In this document: in pieces, positions 1 to 9,662 of the stretch
Layout: each line of letters opens with the position of its first letter
Position numbering within the stretch: the stretch's first letter is position 1
Origin: Bacteroidales bacterium
GTDB lineage: Bacteria > Bacteroidota > Bacteroidia > Bacteroidales > VadinHA17
Assembly (NCBI GenBank): GCA_012514255.1
Contig: JAAZAP010000025.1
Span: 1-14,694, forward strand
DNA: 14,694 nt
Direction of reading: 5' to 3'
Program-made: the position numbers and the translations under genes
The notes under the pieces: generated by a model
The model's input: only the letters and a program-made list of their open reading frames with translations
What the model was told of the DNA's origin: nothing
The model's database searches: none

Positions 1-1
1 A

Positions 2-1612
<1,611 letters not shown>

Positions 1613-1645
1613 ACAATAAACATACAAAACTGGAATAACGGACCA

Positions 1646-3625
1646 ATGGATAAGAATACAATAACCGGCATCGTACTGATCTTCCTGATCTTTCTCGGAT
1701 TCAGCCTTTACAATAATCACCGGACGGGAAAATTCTTCGATGCAGAAACTGAATATGCTGATTCTCTCTATACGGCAGGTAATTATGACGGAGCCCGTGA
1801 GGCATATATAAGGGCGTTAAACTACCGGCCCAAAGATCAGCCGACAATTGACAGGGTCATGGAGCTCAACAGCATGCTGGGTCTCAGCCAGCAAACAGAG
1901 CAACGAGACACTGTACCTGCCGTTACTGATACCCTTCCGGCGGCTCAGACTGCCAGGCCTGCGGCTGTGAAAGACAGTGCTGCCTATGGTGTCTTCAGTG
2001 CCAGTGCCATCGGAGAGGATGAATACTTTACCATTGAGAATGACCTCATGGTAATGAAGGTTGCGGCCAGGGGCGGGAAGATCTACTCGGTAATACTGAA
2101 GAAATTCGATACCCATGACGGCCGTCCTGTGGTGCTCTTCGATGGCGACTCAACCGTTTTCGGATATAAGTTCTTTACTGCAGACAATAAACCCATCAGG
2201 ACTGATGAGCTCTATTTTGCTCCGGTGGAATACAGCGGTCCCATTATTGCACGGGAAAGTCCGCAGAGTCTGACGATGAGGTTGGAGGGCTACGGAGGTG
2301 CTTCCATTGAATATATATATACAATTCAACCCGATGAGTACATGATCACCTTTGATACCAGGTTCATCTCTCTGGGTTCAGTTATTCCAGCAAACACCAC
2401 ATCGCTGGCCCTCGACTGGAAGATGTATATCCCGCAACAGGAGAAGGGCAGACAGAATGAAGACATGTATACCGGGCTGAAATATAAGGTCTATCAGGAG
2501 GGTGTTGAAGACCTTGGAGGTGCCAGGATGCAGCGACAGAAGAAGGATGTGGTATCTGAAAGCCTTATGAAGACTGACTGGATTGCCTATAAGGATCAGT
2601 TCTTCTCATCAGTTATCATTGCTGATGATCTGTTTCTCAACGCTGCCGTATCATCAACCAATGCCGATCCTACATCGCGGTATCTGAGGTTCTTCGAGTC
2701 GGATATAGGAGTGCCCTTCACACACGGTGATAACAGCACGGTGAAGATGAAGTTCTATTTCGGACCCAACAGCTTCACCCTCATGAAGAAGTACGATATA
2801 CAGCTCGAGGAGCTTGTTTTCCTCGGAAGGAATATCATTCGCTGGATAAACCAGTTTGTAATCATTCCGATCTTCAACCTGCTTGATAACTTCATAGTAA
2901 ACTACGGACTGATAATCCTGATCCTGACCCTGATAATCAAGCTTGCACTCTTCCCTTTGACCCACAAGTCGTTCATTAGCCAGGCCAAGATGCGGGTGAT
3001 GAAGCCTATGGTGGATGAGTTAGCCAAAAAGTACCCGAAGAAGGAAGATGCAATGAAGAAGCAGCAGGCCACGATGGATCTGTACAAGAAAGCGGGCGTC
3101 AGTCCCATGGGAGGATGCCTGCCCATGCTGCTGCAGATGCCCATCCTTTTTGCCATGTTCCGCTTCTTCCCGACATCCATCGAGTTGCGGCAGCAGTCAT
3201 TTCTGTGGGCCAAGGACCTGTCAACCTATGACAGCATACTTGACCTTCCATTTAATATTCCTATGTACGGTGATCATGTGAGCCTCTTCACGCTGCTCAT
3301 GACGGCCTCAACCATCCTGTCAACCAAGATCAGCAACCCTTCCGGAGGTCAGGAGCAGATGCCGGGAATGAAGACCATGATGTACATGATGCCTGTCATG
3401 TTCATGCTCATTCTGAACAACTTTTCAGCAGGCCTGACCTACTATTACTTCCTTGCCAACGTGATCTCAATCATACAGACCCAGGTTTCACGCCGTTCCG
3501 TAAATGAAAAGGAGATACTTAAGAGGATGGAGGAAAACAAGAAAAAGCCGGTAAAAAAGTCGAAATGGCAACAGCGCCTGGAAGCCGCGGCTAAACAGAG
3601 TGGCCGGCCTCTTCCTAAAAAATAG
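1646..3625 (+). CDS. yidC: Membrane protein insertase YidC with TPR-like insert
   Basis: Inner-membrane insertase (YidC/Oxa1/Alb3 family) that places membrane proteins in the bilayer, alone or with SecYEG. Length is 659 aa, slightly long for Bacteroidota. Layout: first membrane helix about 6-22; a helical TPR-like segment (33-79, core AGNYDGAREAYIRALNYRPK); a low-complexity linker rich in Ala, Thr and Pro (82-110); the beta-rich periplasmic domain (about 125-385); then the conserved insertase core (about 395-615) with KLALFPLTHKS, AKMRVMKP and the MGGCLPMLLQMPI loop. The position of the proteobacterial groove Arg is Lys432, as I recall for this phylum. The C-terminal tail (620-659) is strongly basic, as expected for ribosome contact. 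It lies 33 bp after pyrG and is followed by a weak hairpin. The insertase call is firm; the TPR reading is from the repeat's spacing and residue pattern only. Confidence 0.96.
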   Translation: MDKNTITGIVLIFLIFLGFSLYNNHRTGKFFDAETEYADSLYTAGNYDGAREAYIRALNYRPKDQPTIDRVMELNSMLGLSQQTEQRDTVPAVTDTLPAAQTARPAAVKDSAAYGVFSASAIGEDEYFTIENDLMVMKVAARGGKIYSVILKKFDTHDGRPVVLFDGDSTVFGYKFFTADNKPIRTDELYFAPVEYSGPIIARESPQSLTMRLEGYGGASIEYIYTIQPDEYMITFDTRFISLGSVIPANTTSLALDWKMYIPQQEKGRQNEDMYTGLKYKVYQEGVEDLGGARMQRQKKDVVSESLMKTDWIAYKDQFFSSVIIADDLFLNAAVSSTNADPTSRYLRFFESDIGVPFTHGDNSTVKMKFYFGPNSFTLMKKYDIQLEELVFLGRNIIRWINQFVIIPIFNLLDNFIVNYGLIILILTLIIKLALFPLTHKSFISQAKMRVMKPMVDELAKKYPKKEDAMKKQQATMDLYKKAGVSPMGGCLPMLLQMPILFAMFRFFPTSIELRQQSFLWAKDLSTYDSILDLPFNIPMYGDHVSLFTLLMTASTILSTKISNPSGGQEQMPGMKTMMYMMPVMFMLILNNFSAGLTYYYFLANVISIIQTQVSRRSVNEKEILKRMEENKKKPVKKSKWQQRLEAAAKQSGRPLPKK

Positions 3626-3632
3626 ATTAAAA

Positions 3633-3652
3633 AATATGCTATTCAGCATTTT
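3633..3652 (+). terminator. Possible weak terminator hairpin after yidC
   Basis: Eight bases after the yidC stop codon there is a short inverted repeat: ATGCT, loop ATTC, AGCAT, extended by two A-T pairs beyond one T-T mismatch. It is preceded by an A run and followed by TTTTAT rather than a long T tract. It sits where the pyrG-yidC transcript should end, but the stem is AT-rich and short, so it is only a candidate. Confidence 0.33.
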
Positions 3653-3688
3653 ATAACTATATTGTGCTAAACCCTCCAGTTTCTAAAA

Positions 3689-3703
3689 AAAATAGACTAT
3701 TTT
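3689..3703. promoter_or_regulatory. 15-bp palindrome, candidate LacI-family operator
   Basis: AAAATAG-A-CTATTTT is a perfect inverted repeat with 7-base arms around one central base, ending 21 bp before the start codon of the LacI-type regulator gene. LacI-family proteins bind such palindromes and commonly control their own operon. The right arm overlaps TATTTTAG (3698-3705), which differs at one base from the Bacteroidota -7 element TAnnTTTG, so a repressor here could block a promoter. I find no convincing -33 element. The arms are AT-rich in an AT-rich gap, and they lack the central CG typical of many LacI-family operators, so chance is possible. Confidence 0.4.
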
Positions 3704-3724
3704 AGTGCTTTAATTTTAAATGAA

Positions 3725-4765
3725 ATGGGGAAAAAAGTCAAAAACAAGGACATTGCCGCAAGACTAGGTCTTTCGGGCACGTTAGTATCATTGGTGCTGA
3801 ATAACAAAGCTGATCAGCACGGGATCAAGAAGGAAACACAGGAGAGAGTACTCGCTGTTGCGAAGCAGATGGGTTATTTCAATGCTGTCGCAGAAAAGGG
3901 GGAGACTGCGCCGACAGAGGAGAAACCGGGCATTATCGGAATGATTGTTCCCTCAATGAATGATCCGTTCATCTATGAAATCACTCCATATCTCCAGAAA
4001 GCATTCTCAAGTATCGGACTTGGATTTTCGGTCTTCACAAGGGATCCGGATGATATGCGTTTTAACAGGCTGACTACCACACTGAAGAAGTTCTTCAGCG
4101 GCATGATTCTCGTGGGCAATGCAGTTGATGACAGTGTGATAAGAGCCCTGAACCGTGATTCTTATCCGCTCGTCCTCCTTGAGAAGAGCATAAAGAGGAT
4201 GAGACTGAACACCGTCTGTTCAGACAGGATTGCCGGTGTGGCAATTATGACCCAGCATCTCACTTCAATGGGGCTTAAGAATCTTTTGATAATCTCCGGT
4301 GAAGACACTGCCTCATATGACAAAGAGATGCTTGAAGAGCTCAGGAGCTCAACGAAAAAATCTAAAAATTTTGATTCGGTATATTTCACAGTGGCCAGGG
4401 TTCCGGGAGCAGGAGAGAAATTTGATTTCTCAACCATTGAAAATTTCCTGAGGCCACCGCACAGGAGTGATGCCATCCTTGTTCTCAATTCACCGCTTGT
4501 CTTCCCGCTTTACCTGGCGCTGCAGGAAAAGAATATCCGTATTCCGCAGGATGTGGCACTGGTATCAATGGAGGACGGCATTGGTTTTGATCTGCTGACC
4601 ACTCCGGTCACCAGGCTGCGCAGGCCGTTGCCGGCAATGTCACTCAAGGTTGCCAACATTATCTGGTCAGAGGTGAAAAACCAGGGCAAGAGCAAATATA
4701 AGAGACAGGTGAATATGGCTCCTGAACTGCTGGTAAGGAGCAGCTGTGGCTCTTATCTAAAATAA
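3725..4765 (+). CDS. LacI/GalR-family transcriptional regulator
   Basis: Sugar-responsive DNA-binding regulator of 346 aa, the normal family length. The N-terminal LacI helix-turn-helix is clear (residues 5-52): NKDIAARLGLSGTLVSLVLN with the following TQERVLAVAKQMGY. A hinge of about 50-67 leads into a periplasmic-binding-protein-like effector domain (about 68-346), starting GIIGMIVPSMNDPF and containing DVALVSMED, LTTPVTRLRRP and the terminal PELLVRSSCG seen across the family. It opens a tight unit: the transglutaminase-like lipoprotein gene starts 6 bp after its stop, and the GH92 gene follows. This suggests it controls that unit, probably in response to a mannose-containing sugar or breakdown product, but the effector cannot be read from sequence. 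The start is the first ATG giving a complete HTH. A palindrome lies just upstream. Confidence 0.93.
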   Translation: MGKKVKNKDIAARLGLSGTLVSLVLNNKADQHGIKKETQERVLAVAKQMGYFNAVAEKGETAPTEEKPGIIGMIVPSMNDPFIYEITPYLQKAFSSIGLGFSVFTRDPDDMRFNRLTTTLKKFFSGMILVGNAVDDSVIRALNRDSYPLVLLEKSIKRMRLNTVCSDRIAGVAIMTQHLTSMGLKNLLIISGEDTASYDKEMLEELRSSTKKSKNFDSVYFTVARVPGAGEKFDFSTIENFLRPPHRSDAILVLNSPLVFPLYLALQEKNIRIPQDVALVSMEDGIGFDLLTTPVTRLRRPLPAMSLKVANIIWSEVKNQGKSKYKRQVNMAPELLVRSSCGSYLK

Positions 4766-4771
4766 CTTAGA

Positions 4772-7393
4772 ATGACACGGATCTACGCACTGCCTGTGAT
4801 TACTCTCATGGCAGCGCTGCTCTCTTGCAGCAGCAGTCATCTCATTGATGACAACTCTCTGAGAAAATCAATAGCGGAAGACTACAGGGCAAGATCCGCG
4901 ATCTTCGGCAAGACGCGCAGCGACCTGTTTGGAATGGCTGACACCATCGGTGACGGGGAGTTGCGTGATGCCATTACCCTCATGCTTGCTTACATGCCGC
5001 TGAGTGATCTGGGAGTCTATGAGCCGGATTACCTGGCTGACAATGCCCTGGCGGCACTGCGGGCCAGGCATGAGATGGAATGGGGAGAGTCAATCCCCGT
5101 CAGTATATACCTGAATTTCGTTTTGCCTCCAAGGGTAAACAATGAGAATCCCGACAATTTTAGAACAACCTGTTATGAGGAGTTGAAGAGACGAGTTGAT
5201 GGCCTGGGAGCCATGGAGGCAGCACTGGAAATCAACCGGTGGTGTCATGAAAAGGTTGCTTACCAGGCAGCCGATTCGCGCACATCATCACCTCTTGCCA
5301 CCATACTTTCAGCCAGGGGTCGATGCGGGGAGGAATCTACATTTGCCGTGTCTGCCCTTCGGACCGTGAGCATTCCTGCAAGGCAGGTGTATACACCGAG
5401 GTGGGCACATACCGATGACAACCACGCCTGGGTAGAGTTCTGGGTTGACGGTTCATGGCACTACCTGGGTGCATGTGAGCCCGAACCGGTCCCTGACAGG
5501 GGCTGGTTTACCGAGCCTGCCCGGAGGGCTATGCTGGTACACACCAAAGCCTTTGGAAAGTATGTCGGCAATGAAAAGGTTATCCGGAATGAAAGACTAT
5601 TCACTGAACTAAACACCCTTGACCGGTACGCGGAGACCAGGGAACTCAAGGTAAAAATTACCGACAATGAGGGTGCACCTGTCCCGGGAGCCAGTGCCGG
5701 GTTTATGCTTTACAATTATGCAGAGTTCTACCCCCTTGCGCGGCTGACATGCAACAAGCAGGGTGAGTGCAGTATGACGACAGGTTATGGAACGCTTCTT
5801 ATATGGGCCGATGATGGAATGAGATACGGTTTCTGTCTGGCTGCCCCCGAAGATACCACAGTGACTGTTGCCATTGCCGGTGAACCTGTCCTTAAAACTA
5901 CTGCATACGATCTGCAGGTGCCCCCGGTGCCGGAAACATTCCCGGCCCTGGAACCGGAGATGGTTCAGATGAACAATTTGCTGCTCAAGAGAGGTGACTC
6001 CATAAGGAATGCTTACATAAGCACATGGATGACTGATGTGAGTGCTGAAGACCTGGCCAGGGAAGCCGGCCTGCCCGCGGAAGAAGTAAGTAAGATCCTT
6101 ACAGCTTCAATGGGCAACTACAGGACTGTTGCCGACTTCATCAGTGGTGCCGGGGAGAAAGCGGGTCTGGCGCTCCGCATTCTGAAGACGATCTCTGAAA
6201 AGGACCTTCGCGATACACCTGCCAAAGTCCTGGCAGATCACCTTATGAACGCTCCACTGCCTGCACCGGAGACTGATCCGTCGTTGTATGACCGTTATGT
6301 TCTCTCTCCCAGGGTGGACAATGAGCAGCTGTCTCCATTCAGAAGTATTTTCTCAACACTCCCGGTGGGTCTCATGAATTCATTCAGGGCTGATCCGGGT
6401 GTTGCCGCCGGATGGATTGACACTGAAATAACCCTGACGACAGGTGAAAACCACTATGACGTTCCTCTTATCCCCGGCTCCGTGCTGAGGTTGCGTATTG
6501 CCGACAGTCAGTCAAGGAATATCTTCTTTGTTGCCCTGTGCAGGAGTGCAGGCGTACCCGCCAGGCTGGCGCCCGGAACGGGCAGGCCTCAATACCATAA
6601 GGATGGTGAATGGCATAACGTGTGGTTTAACGGAGAGGCAAAACCATCAGGGACACCCGGGTATGTGCGGTTTATTGCCGGAAATGACAACTCCGGGGCA
6701 ATTGAGCCTGAATATCACATTCATTTCACCCTGGCAAAGATCGAACAGGGCAGATTCAGGACCCTCGATTATGGTTACGGGGTGAAGCTGAGTGATCTTC
6801 CCGACCGGATAGCCCTGGACCCGGGAACATATATGCTGACCACCGGGAACCGCGATGATATTGGTAATGTCCTCTCCACCGTCTCATTCCATGAGCTTAA
6901 GCCCGGAGATGAACTTCCGGTTACGATTAATCTCAGGAACCTTCCCTCCAGTAAACTTACAGGTCTTACTCTCAACCTGGACTCGCAGGTGCTTTCAAAC
7001 AGCGGGGAAAATGTCAGTCTCAGCGCCCTGTCGGAAAAAGGACTGGTTCTGATGTGGATTGAGCCTGGTCGGGAACCCACCCGCCATCTGCTGAATGATC
7101 TGCCGGGCCTCAGGGAGTCATTTAATGAGTGGGGAGGATGGTTTGTCTTTCTTACTGACCCGGGGGTGACGCCTCCGGGGTTCAGCCCTGAAACCATTGC
7201 GGGAACGCCCGTAAATACAATATTGGCATCCGATCCCGGATTGAAACTGATGAGCTCTCTGTCAGGTGGCAGAGGGCAGGAGAGATCACTGCCTGTAGTT
7301 ATACTCTGTAACAGTGAAGGGGAGGTGCTCTATTCATCAGAGGGATACCGGATCGGTACCGGGCAGCAGGTATTGAAAAAAATCCTTGAATAG
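4772..7393 (+). CDS. Transglutaminase-fold lipoprotein, PNGase-like, with degenerate second copy
   Basis: Predicted lipoprotein of 873 aa: signal peptide 1-18 with lipobox LLSC, lipid-bearing Cys19. The active transglutaminase-like domain (about 60-260) holds GRCGEES with nucleophile Cys185 and NHAWVEFW with His218. The usual third residue (Asp, four residues after the Trp in GSWHYL) is Gly233, followed by ACEPEP, so Glu236 or Glu238 might substitute. The GRCGE, HxWxE and ACE signatures resemble eukaryotic peptide:N-glycanase, which uses the same fold. Residues about 291-380 look like a carboxypeptidase-regulatory-type beta domain (TDNEGAPVPGAS). Residues about 475-620 repeat the transglutaminase region without Cys or His. 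Residues about 752-873 look thioredoxin-like but lack CXXC. It is 6 bp after the regulator gene and 6 bp before the GH92 gene. Substrate and reaction (deglycosylation, peptide hydrolysis or other) are unproven. Confidence 0.85.
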   Translation: MTRIYALPVITLMAALLSCSSSHLIDDNSLRKSIAEDYRARSAIFGKTRSDLFGMADTIGDGELRDAITLMLAYMPLSDLGVYEPDYLADNALAALRARHEMEWGESIPVSIYLNFVLPPRVNNENPDNFRTTCYEELKRRVDGLGAMEAALEINRWCHEKVAYQAADSRTSSPLATILSARGRCGEESTFAVSALRTVSIPARQVYTPRWAHTDDNHAWVEFWVDGSWHYLGACEPEPVPDRGWFTEPARRAMLVHTKAFGKYVGNEKVIRNERLFTELNTLDRYAETRELKVKITDNEGAPVPGASAGFMLYNYAEFYPLARLTCNKQGECSMTTGYGTLLIWADDGMRYGFCLAAPEDTTVTVAIAGEPVLKTTAYDLQVPPVPETFPALEPEMVQMNNLLLKRGDSIRNAYISTWMTDVSAEDLAREAGLPAEEVSKILTASMGNYRTVADFISGAGEKAGLALRILKTISEKDLRDTPAKVLADHLMNAPLPAPETDPSLYDRYVLSPRVDNEQLSPFRSIFSTLPVGLMNSFRADPGVAAGWIDTEITLTTGENHYDVPLIPGSVLRLRIADSQSRNIFFVALCRSAGVPARLAPGTGRPQYHKDGEWHNVWFNGEAKPSGTPGYVRFIAGNDNSGAIEPEYHIHFTLAKIEQGRFRTLDYGYGVKLSDLPDRIALDPGTYMLTTGNRDDIGNVLSTVSFHELKPGDELPVTINLRNLPSSKLTGLTLNLDSQVLSNSGENVSLSALSEKGLVLMWIEPGREPTRHLLNDLPGLRESFNEWGGWFVFLTDPGVTPPGFSPETIAGTPVNTILASDPGLKLMSSLSGGRGQERSLPVVILCNSEGEVLYSSEGYRIGTGQQVLKKILE

Positions 7394-7399
7394 CAGGTT

Positions 7400-9592
7400 A
7401 TGAAAAGAATCATCCCCGTTGTTGCAGCAGTATTTCTGACTGTATTATCATGCACCGTCCCTTCAGCTGATGATCTCACGGCAAGTGTTGATCCCTTCAT
7501 CGGCACAGCCGCCCATGGACATGTATTCCCCGGTGCCACAACCCCCTTTGGTATGGTGCAGCTCAGTCCTGACAACGGTACATCGGGGTGGGACTGGTGT
7601 TCAGGATATAATTATGCCGACAGCATGATTGCCGGATTCAGTCATACGCACCTCAGCGGCACCGGGATAGGTGATCTGTGTGATATTCTCTTCCTGCCTT
7701 CAATGCATGAGTTCAATCTTTCACTGCCTGACAGCAGTGCCTCACTGGCAAAGCTGAACAGGACACTATTCTCGCATGAGGCAGAACAGGCTGCACCCGG
7801 ATTCTATGCAGTGGCGCTTGCCAACGGCGTAAACGTGGAACTAACTGCCACTCCGCGCTGTGGAATTCAGAGATACACCTCCGTTTCAGACGGGACCATA
7901 AACGTACTTGTGGATCTCGGGTTCGCCATCAACTGGGACAGGCCGGTAGACTGCCGGCTGTCATGGGATGGCACCAGTCTGGCAGGCAGACGTATTTCAT
8001 CAGGATGGGCTGAGAAACAGTTCCAGTTCTTTTCATCGGAGTTTTCATCGGAGCCATCCTCCGTCAGAATGATAAACAGGGGAGAGTTTACAGGCACCTC
8101 ACATGTTGAAGGAATTAATATAGCCTGTATTCTGACATTTGACCTTAAGAGGGGAGATGAGCTGATCATCAAGACCGGTATATCCGCGGTAGATGAGGAA
8201 GGAGCGGCTGCCAACCTGGATTCGGAGATGCCCGGATGGGATTTCAGTGGTACCGCGGCAACAGCTCGCCAGGCATGGCAAAAACAGCTGGCTGTCATCA
8301 GGGCAGAGTCATCAGACAGCTCCCTCATCCGGGTGTTCTATACGGCCCTGTACCATACCATGATAGCCCCGAATCTCTATTCCGATACCGATGGCAGATA
8401 CAGGGGAACCGACATGGAGATACACACTGCGGAAGGATTTAGTAGCTACACCGTCTTTTCTTTATGGGACACCTATCGTGCTGCTCATCCACTCTTTACT
8501 CTTACGGTGCCCGGGTTGGTCCCCGACTTCATCAATACTATGCTTGCCATCAGCGATCAGCAGGGCAGGCTGCCCGTCTGGTCGCTTGCAGGCAATGAGA
8601 CCGACTGCATGATCGGATATCATTCGGTACCGGTAATTGCCGATGCCATACATAAAAAATTTTCCGGATTTGATTATGAAAAGGCCTTGGGGGCAGCTCT
8701 CCATACTGCATCCCTGGACCTGAGGGGACTGAATCATTACCGCAACTATGGATATATACCTTCAGAGCTTGAGAATGAGTCTGTTGCCAAGACCATGGAG
8801 TACTGCATTGATGACTGGTGCATTGCTCAGATGGCGGAAGAGATGGGCAGAAAGGATATTGCGGAAGAGTTTTTCGCTCGTTCCCGTAACTACCGCAACC
8901 TGTTTGATTCAACCATACTTTTTGTCAGAGGCCGTATGAGCGACGGTAGCTGGCGGCCTGACTTTGATCCGTTGTATTCTCACCATACCCGTTCTGATTT
9001 TACCGAGGGCAACGGATGGCAGTATACCTGGCTGGCACCGCATGACGTCGATGGCCTGATCTCTCTCTTCGGAGGCAGGGAGATCTTTTTAGATCGTCTT
9101 GACTCGCTCTTCAGGGTTCAGGAGGAGGTGAAGGGTGATCATGCTTCACCTGACATCAGCGGCCTCATCGGACAGTACGCACATGGCAATGAACCCTCGC
9201 ATCACATAGCCTACCTCTTCTCCATGGCCGGGGCACCGGAAAAGACCGAATCAATGGTTCGCAGGATCATGGATGAGATGTACAGTGATGCTATTGACGG
9301 TATCTGCGGCAATGAGGACTGCGGACAAATGTCTGCCTGGTATGTCTTCTCTGCCCTGGGATTCTATCCTGCCAATCCTGCTGACGGCAGGTTTATTCTT
9401 GGCAGTCCTGCCCTTGACGGCGCAACGCTCTCTCTTCCTTCCGGCAAAACCTTCCTGATCATAGCCGAAGGCAATTCGCCTCAGAAAAGAAATGTATCAG
9501 AGGTCTTCCTCAATGGAGAGAGACTGGCACGTAACTACATTACCTATGAGGAGATAATTGCCGGGGGAGAACTGAGGTTTGTGATGAAATGA
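7400..9592 (+). CDS. GH92 family alpha-mannosidase lipoprotein
   Basis: Exo-acting, calcium-dependent, inverting alpha-mannosidase of family GH92, which trims mannose from N-glycans and other mannosides. At 730 aa it is full length for the family. The signal peptide ends in lipobox VLSC (Cys18), so it is anchored to a membrane, periplasmic or surface. The N-terminal beta-sandwich (about 27-280) has DPFIGT, HVFPGATTPFGMVQLSPD and SHTHLSGTG. The (alpha/alpha)6 catalytic domain (about 300-730) has SLWDTYRAAHPL, the segment TEGNGWQYTW with Glu536 (probable catalytic acid), HGNEPSHHIAYLF (595-607) and GNEDCGQMSAWY (637-648), whose acidic residues should include the catalytic base. Assignment of acid and base is from memory of family papers. 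Linkage specificity (alpha-1,2, 1,3, 1,4 or 1,6) is not decidable here. It is 6 bp after the transglutaminase-fold gene. A 12-bp tandem duplication lies in codons 211-218 without breaking the frame. Confidence 0.96.
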   Translation: MKRIIPVVAAVFLTVLSCTVPSADDLTASVDPFIGTAAHGHVFPGATTPFGMVQLSPDNGTSGWDWCSGYNYADSMIAGFSHTHLSGTGIGDLCDILFLPSMHEFNLSLPDSSASLAKLNRTLFSHEAEQAAPGFYAVALANGVNVELTATPRCGIQRYTSVSDGTINVLVDLGFAINWDRPVDCRLSWDGTSLAGRRISSGWAEKQFQFFSSEFSSEPSSVRMINRGEFTGTSHVEGINIACILTFDLKRGDELIIKTGISAVDEEGAAANLDSEMPGWDFSGTAATARQAWQKQLAVIRAESSDSSLIRVFYTALYHTMIAPNLYSDTDGRYRGTDMEIHTAEGFSSYTVFSLWDTYRAAHPLFTLTVPGLVPDFINTMLAISDQQGRLPVWSLAGNETDCMIGYHSVPVIADAIHKKFSGFDYEKALGAALHTASLDLRGLNHYRNYGYIPSELENESVAKTMEYCIDDWCIAQMAEEMGRKDIAEEFFARSRNYRNLFDSTILFVRGRMSDGSWRPDFDPLYSHHTRSDFTEGNGWQYTWLAPHDVDGLISLFGGREIFLDRLDSLFRVQEEVKGDHASPDISGLIGQYAHGNEPSHHIAYLFSMAGAPEKTESMVRRIMDEMYSDAIDGICGNEDCGQMSAWYVFSALGFYPANPADGRFILGSPALDGATLSLPSGKTFLIIAEGNSPQKRNVSEVFLNGERLARNYITYEEIIAGGELRFVMK
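8030..8053. repeat. 12-bp perfect tandem duplication inside the GH92 gene
   Basis: TTTTCATCGGAG occurs twice back to back, encoding FSSEFSSE at residues 211-218 in the N-terminal beta-sandwich of the GH92 enzyme. The unit is a multiple of three and starts on a codon boundary, so the frame is kept. It is probably a slippage product in a surface loop. Confidence 0.9.
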
Positions 9593-9623
9593 ACAGGCTG
9601 GTGTCACTTTGTTGATAATTATC

Positions 9624-9656
9624 TTTCAGTAATAACGCATCTCTTTATTACCTTTG
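9624..9656 (+). promoter_or_regulatory. Bacteroidota-type promoter for the B12 operon
   Basis: TACCTTTG at 9649-9656 matches the Bacteroidota -7 element TAnnTTTG exactly. TTTC at 9624-9627 lies 21 bases before it and differs at one base from the -33 element TTTG. Transcription would then begin near 9661-9665, which is precisely where the 5' strand of the riboswitch P1 helix starts. That agreement supports the call. The first 55 bases of this gap (9593-9647) show nothing else recognisable and no clear terminator for the GH92 transcript. Confidence 0.65.
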
Positions 9657-9662
9657 TTCTGT

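Noticed and set aside
2311..2322. Short TA-dinucleotide run in yidC
   Set aside because: It encodes ordinary residues (EYIYT) in the conserved periplasmic domain and is too short to be a meaningful repeat.
8550..8912. Antisense open frames inside the GH92 gene
   Set aside because: Opposite strongly conserved GH92 motifs; no independent start signal or recognisable protein.
9593..9647. Looked for a terminator between the GH92 gene and the B12 promoter
   Set aside because: No inverted repeat followed by a T run is visible; readthrough into the riboswitch leader or factor-dependent ending cannot be judged.
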